The notes below the pieces were generated by a model. It was not told where the DNA came from. It did not search any database and saw only the letters and a program-made list of their open reading frames with translations. Shown here piece by piece: positions 60,680 to 64,000 of a stretch of DNA of 64,000 nucleotides. A program made the position numbers and the translations under genes. Source of the stretch: Fasciolopsis buskii (lineage: Eukaryota > Platyhelminthes > Trematoda > Plagiorchiida > Fasciolidae); the NCBI GenBank assembly GCA_008360955.1, contig LUCM01004106.1, positions 125,455-189,454 of the forward strand. Reading direction: 5' to 3'. Within the stretch, counting starts at the first letter, position 1; every line of letters begins with the position of its first letter.

Positions 60680-62338
60680 CGTCTCAACCGATTTATGCTG
60701 ACTGGTCCTTCGCTCGGATCGATGGGTGTCTGTTTATCGATCTTTCCGAGGGGTGCCAAGCTTCGAGAAATTCCCCTGGATGCTTTATTCTTCCCTGGGC
60801 GACGATCCTTACGTTTTCGAAGATGAACTAGAGAAATTCCCGGTCTTCGTGAACTGAAATTAGGGAGAGTGGATCGTGCCTTTTTGTTGCCAATTGGTGC
60901 TCATGGATCCGTGTTCCGAGTTTCTTCCCGGTTTGTCCAGAATACTGTTTTCCGCGGTCTTTGCAGGTGATTTGATAGACAACGTTAGTTCGATTCTTGT
61001 CATCTGTCGGTTCTTTGGTCTTCGATAGAATCATTCATGGGGTTCTTGTTGGTTGTTGCGCCACTTCAATTCCATGGGGCTTGAATAACCTTGTCATTTC
61101 AGAGATATGTTTGATGTGCTTTGTTCTGTTCGGCGATCGTCTCTCACCACGTTTTTTGTTAGCGCTTCGTCTGATGAAGCATCGTGTGTACCCATTGCGC
61201 AAAAATTTGAAACGGATGTTCTTCTTGTTTCCTTCGCTCCGTAATGTTGCAATGGAATTGTGCTTTTTCGAATAGTTCCTTGATGCAGCTTCTCTTGTGG
61301 CAGCTGGGATGCATGCTTTGAATTTGTAGGATTTGAACTATGTGCATGTTTTACGATATACGGATGCTTCCAATGTGCCTGCGTTTGTCCGTGTGAAAAG
61401 CACGGATAGAAAAAGCAGACTGTTTTCATATGCTGTCTCCATAGTGAACTTGATTTCCGTTAAGAATCCGTTAATGACTGTGAACGTTCGTTGTAGTTCA
61501 GGTCGTCTAATGAGTACGAACGCAAAGTCAGCATAGCGCAGCCACAGTTTTGGTTTGATATCATGATTTCATCCTCTTCAGTGTTTGTTCAGTGAAGTTT
61601 TTTTACAAAAATTGCAAGTGATTGTTGATTGAATGTTCATGTCCTGTGATGAGCGGTTTCAGTCTCATCCATAGGTTTTGACAAAGATGTACCTTGGCGT
61701 TCCCGGTAGTGCAACTACTGGTCTCAGGGATATTCCTTCTTTGTGGATTTTCGGTAGTCCTTAGAACTGTGCGATGTTTGATTCATTGGTCTTCATCATC
61801 CACCGATCTCCCTTGTTTATTTGATGCAATTCTTGTAATCGTTTTAGTGTGGCGTTGATTTTCGTCGCAAGCATTTGGGTTGGGTCTTCGTTGATTTCTC
61901 GATAAGTCAGCGTATCTTGTTGTAATGTTTTTGCTTTTTCTATATACCCCGTTTTTTCCTTAATGACTGTCCCTTGTCTGCCGGAAGAATAACTAGATCC
62001 GGTTCTTCTTTCAGTTTGTGTAGTGCTCTTTCTTTTGGTTTCAAGGCCGCAGTCGATTGTGTGTCACGCGTGAGAGCCGGAGCCATTTGATTGTGGGATT
62101 TGCTGTTTTGTTTCGTCATAGATTCCGGTGTCTTGAGTGTATGTTCTAATTCAGCCAGGTATTCCATATTATTGGCGTCTTTAACATTGAAGTTTAGTTC
62201 TTTGATTAGTATTTTTTTCTTCCTCGGTGATAGCCCGGTGCTACAAATGTTTGATCCGTGCGACGATAGCAACCAGACGCTTGCCACAGTATCATAGCAC
62301 TGACGATGTCCACTGGGCTGGTGATCAAACGTTCGCAA
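60680..62338 (-). pseudogene. PLE-2 reverse transcriptase-endonuclease relic
   Basis: All main blocks of the family are recognisable, but the coding sequence is dead. Many frame changes occur. The part between NNHLQFL and KLWLRY is missing, which in PLE-1 corresponds to the palm segment with the SFDV Asp and the HGMVMRSP block, so motif A is deleted. The catalytic box reads Y-A-D-F (61524-61535) instead of YxDD. In the endonuclease the second Cys of the Cys-x2-Cys pair is Arg (CKDR) and the YIG/YVG position reads YSG, while the TRIHEH segment is intact. Confidence 0.88.
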
Positions 62339-62375
62339 TCAAATTGCCCAGCTTAGCAAACTAACCAATACCATC
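62261..62375 (+). repeat. PLE-2 5' terminal inverted arm
   Basis: The plus strand reads cgacgatagcaaccagacgc, ccacagtatcatagcactga, ggtgatcaaacgttcgcaat and gcccagcttagcaaactaac, the inverse of the arm at 60436-60550. Its core (62300-62330) reads CTGACGA then CAAAC, with the same G-to-C change at the GAAA block as in repeat A copies 1 and 3. The element's N-terminal coding sequence begins within this arm on the minus strand. Confidence 0.85.
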
Positions 62376-64000
62376 TTTTTGAACTTGAGCTACGAGAAAG
62401 AACATAATTCTCTAACCTACTATCAGATATATATATATATATATGTATATAAGTCATGCGCCATGGGAACCATACCAGAGGAAGAACAACGGAGTGATTT
62501 ACGCAAAATGTCAGAGCTTCCAGAAGCTTCATCGACATCATCGACCGTCCATGGATTTCCCGCGAGTTGTTGTACTACTCGGTCGCCTAACTCCAACTAG
62601 CTCCGTGTATTCGAGAATGCACCTGTAGCCTTTGCACAACCAAGCATTACCTGCAAATCGGCAGAATTATTTCAGACGAGCGGCTTATCATTTGATCGGT
62701 TCATGCGCCTCCGACAGAAAACCTGGCCGGGTGAGTGACACAAGACACGGCAACGGCCTTATTTCGTTGGCGGGACACATTGGCCATGTCAAAGTGCCAC
62801 CAACGGATTTGTAGTATTTTTTTAAGGTGAACCCTTCTCAGGCTAAAACCAACTACGTTCTCGGCACTACGACTGCTTGTCCGCGGCAGCATATCCATTG
62901 AATGGTCCCATCACGTTCGGGGTTAACCGCCAACATTGATGTACTTGAAGGATTAACAATGGAAGTCGATAAATTGTACCGAATAATCCGTGCTTTTCCC
63001 AACCAGACATGATTATTCAAGAAGGTTCTGTGGACCTGTCTTTCAAGCTAGTAAAATGATACTGTAGTAAGAACAATACAACACAGTGAAGGTAGATCTG
63101 GGGGGCCATGGCGTGACAAGTGTGAAGTGATTTGGTATTTCTAAATCTTGCCATCGATGGTCAGCCGGGGTTGGAATTTCTGATCCGACACTAACTGGGA
63201 CTGTTGAAAACAACCATTAAAACAATATTGCAGGAAGACAATGCGTCTACATGTCGCTCAGCTTTCTCGAGAGTTTCGTGCACACCGTAGCCCAAATACT
63301 ACTCCGTGGAAACCCTGACGGATAAACAGAATTATGTAACTGAAAGATGGTTCAACCAGACAATACAACGTCATCACTAGAAAAATATCACATTATTCTA
63401 TCCACAGCAAAAGGATTTCACTAATGCCGAACGTTTTGATTGTTTCCGAGCCGTATGTAAATAATGTTTTACCGTGTCATTAATAAGTGACATCAAAGAC
63501 AAAAGAATGAAACAAAGCGAGCAAGCAACAGAACAGCGCAAACACTATAGCGACTGTAAGTCAAATTTGAGGTAGAAGTCAAAACCGGAGCACGTTATTG
63601 CAGGCTGCTTGGTTGCGAAATCTGAACGGGAAATCAAGGAGTGAAGTGAAATTGTCACAGTATGAGCTGAAGCTATACCGATAACAAGTCATATATGTGG
63701 TTTATTCAGTACTTAATACTGGGGTTTCCACTCGGGAACCCAAGCCGTGCTGATGCGAAATGGAACCAAATCAATCACACGATACCGTTTTGCGTTAATA
63801 CATCAGCTGGTAAAGTATTCACACTATCCATACTGGTGATGCTTGCGAGGCGCTTCACTCACAGGGTGATATGCATAATCAACAAGGCCATTCAGCGAGT
63901 GATGGATTCCCAGCAAAGCGTATATCAGGAGGTCAAGGGTTTGCGACCGTCTCTCCTGAGGTTTGGTTTCTGACAAGGCTGAAACTATTCTGGACGATAA
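62376..64000. other. No supported gene; presumed intron or flank
   Basis: Contains a (TA)n run at 62427-62451 close to the PLE-2 end. Short frames at 62379-62898 and 63695-63973 are unassigned. If the large exon's gene continues rightwards, its next exon is either here and too short to recognise or outside the window. Confidence 0.45.

Larger units (their letters stand above)
60436..62375 (-). mobile_element. PLE-2: decayed Penelope-like element with inverted terminal repeats
   Basis: Minus-strand Penelope-like element. N-terminal region at 62338-61940 (NICSTGLSPRKKKILIKELN, then LHKLKEEPDLVILPADKGQS). RT segment KIHKEGISLRPVVALPGTP is read across frames near 61740-61690, then LKPLITGHEHSINNHLQFL. 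Catalytic box region at about 61545-61500 (KLWLRYADFAFVLIRRPELQ). Thumb fragment at 61350-61150 (MHPSCHKRSCIKELFEKAQF). GIY-YIG endonuclease at 61000-60850 (NVVYQITCKDRGKQYSGQTG, then TRIHEHQLATKRHDPLS). Inverted arms of about 110 bases close the element (60436-60550 and 62261-62375). It lies in the presumed intron, in the same orientation as the host gene. Confidence 0.92.

Overview
This window looks like repeat-rich, AT-rich nuclear DNA of a flatworm, most likely a digenean fluke. That call rests on the mobile elements: Penelope-like elements (PLEs) with GIY-YIG endonuclease domains, RTE-clade non-LTR retrotransposons whose decayed peptides resemble those common in fluke genomes, tRNA-derived SINE-like repeats and scattered simple repeats. 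There are no bacterial-type operons. A 153-N assembly gap lies at 15726-15878.

Only one convincing host gene piece is visible. It is a 2.7 kb minus-strand open reading frame (56725-59436, 903 codons) that starts at a splice acceptor and ends in a stop codon, so it is probably the terminal coding exon of a larger gene whose upstream exons lie beyond the right edge. I do not recognise the protein. It has an acidic/serine-rich N-terminal half and two compact, helix-rich blocks. The sequence to its right (59437 to about 64000) is then presumably intron, and holds a decayed PLE in the same orientation.

Layout: 70-324 dispersed repeat A; 1190-1320 SINE A; 3078-5360 PLE-1 (+); 6008-6200 repeat A; 13880-14170 and 14483-15225 two RTE fragments in opposite orientation; 15440-16073 repeat A, interrupted by the gap and duplicated across it; 17905-18030 SINE B; 23736-24045 Ty3/Gypsy-type integrase relic; 25800-25955 repeat A; 28680-28825 detached PLE-1-type terminus; 34358-34630 RTE endonuclease relic; 43029-43215 SINE B; 46590-46785 SINE A; 49687-49878 SINE B abutting an RTE element (49868-52740); 53275-53830 gag-like relic with a damaged zinc knuckle; 55170-56030 RTE reverse-transcriptase relic; 56725-59436 gene exon; 60224-60395 repeat A; 60436-62375 PLE-2. 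The long stretches between these hold simple repeats and short open frames that I cannot support as genes.

Two patterns stand out. First, all five reverse-transcriptase relics whose catalytic YxDD box can be located are damaged at that box, each differently. Second, dispersed repeat A has a hammerhead-ribozyme-like core (CTGACGA, short stem, GAAAC or CAAAC) at constant 26-nt spacing with a covarying stem. Related CTGA...GAAAC signatures sit in the terminal repeats of both PLEs.
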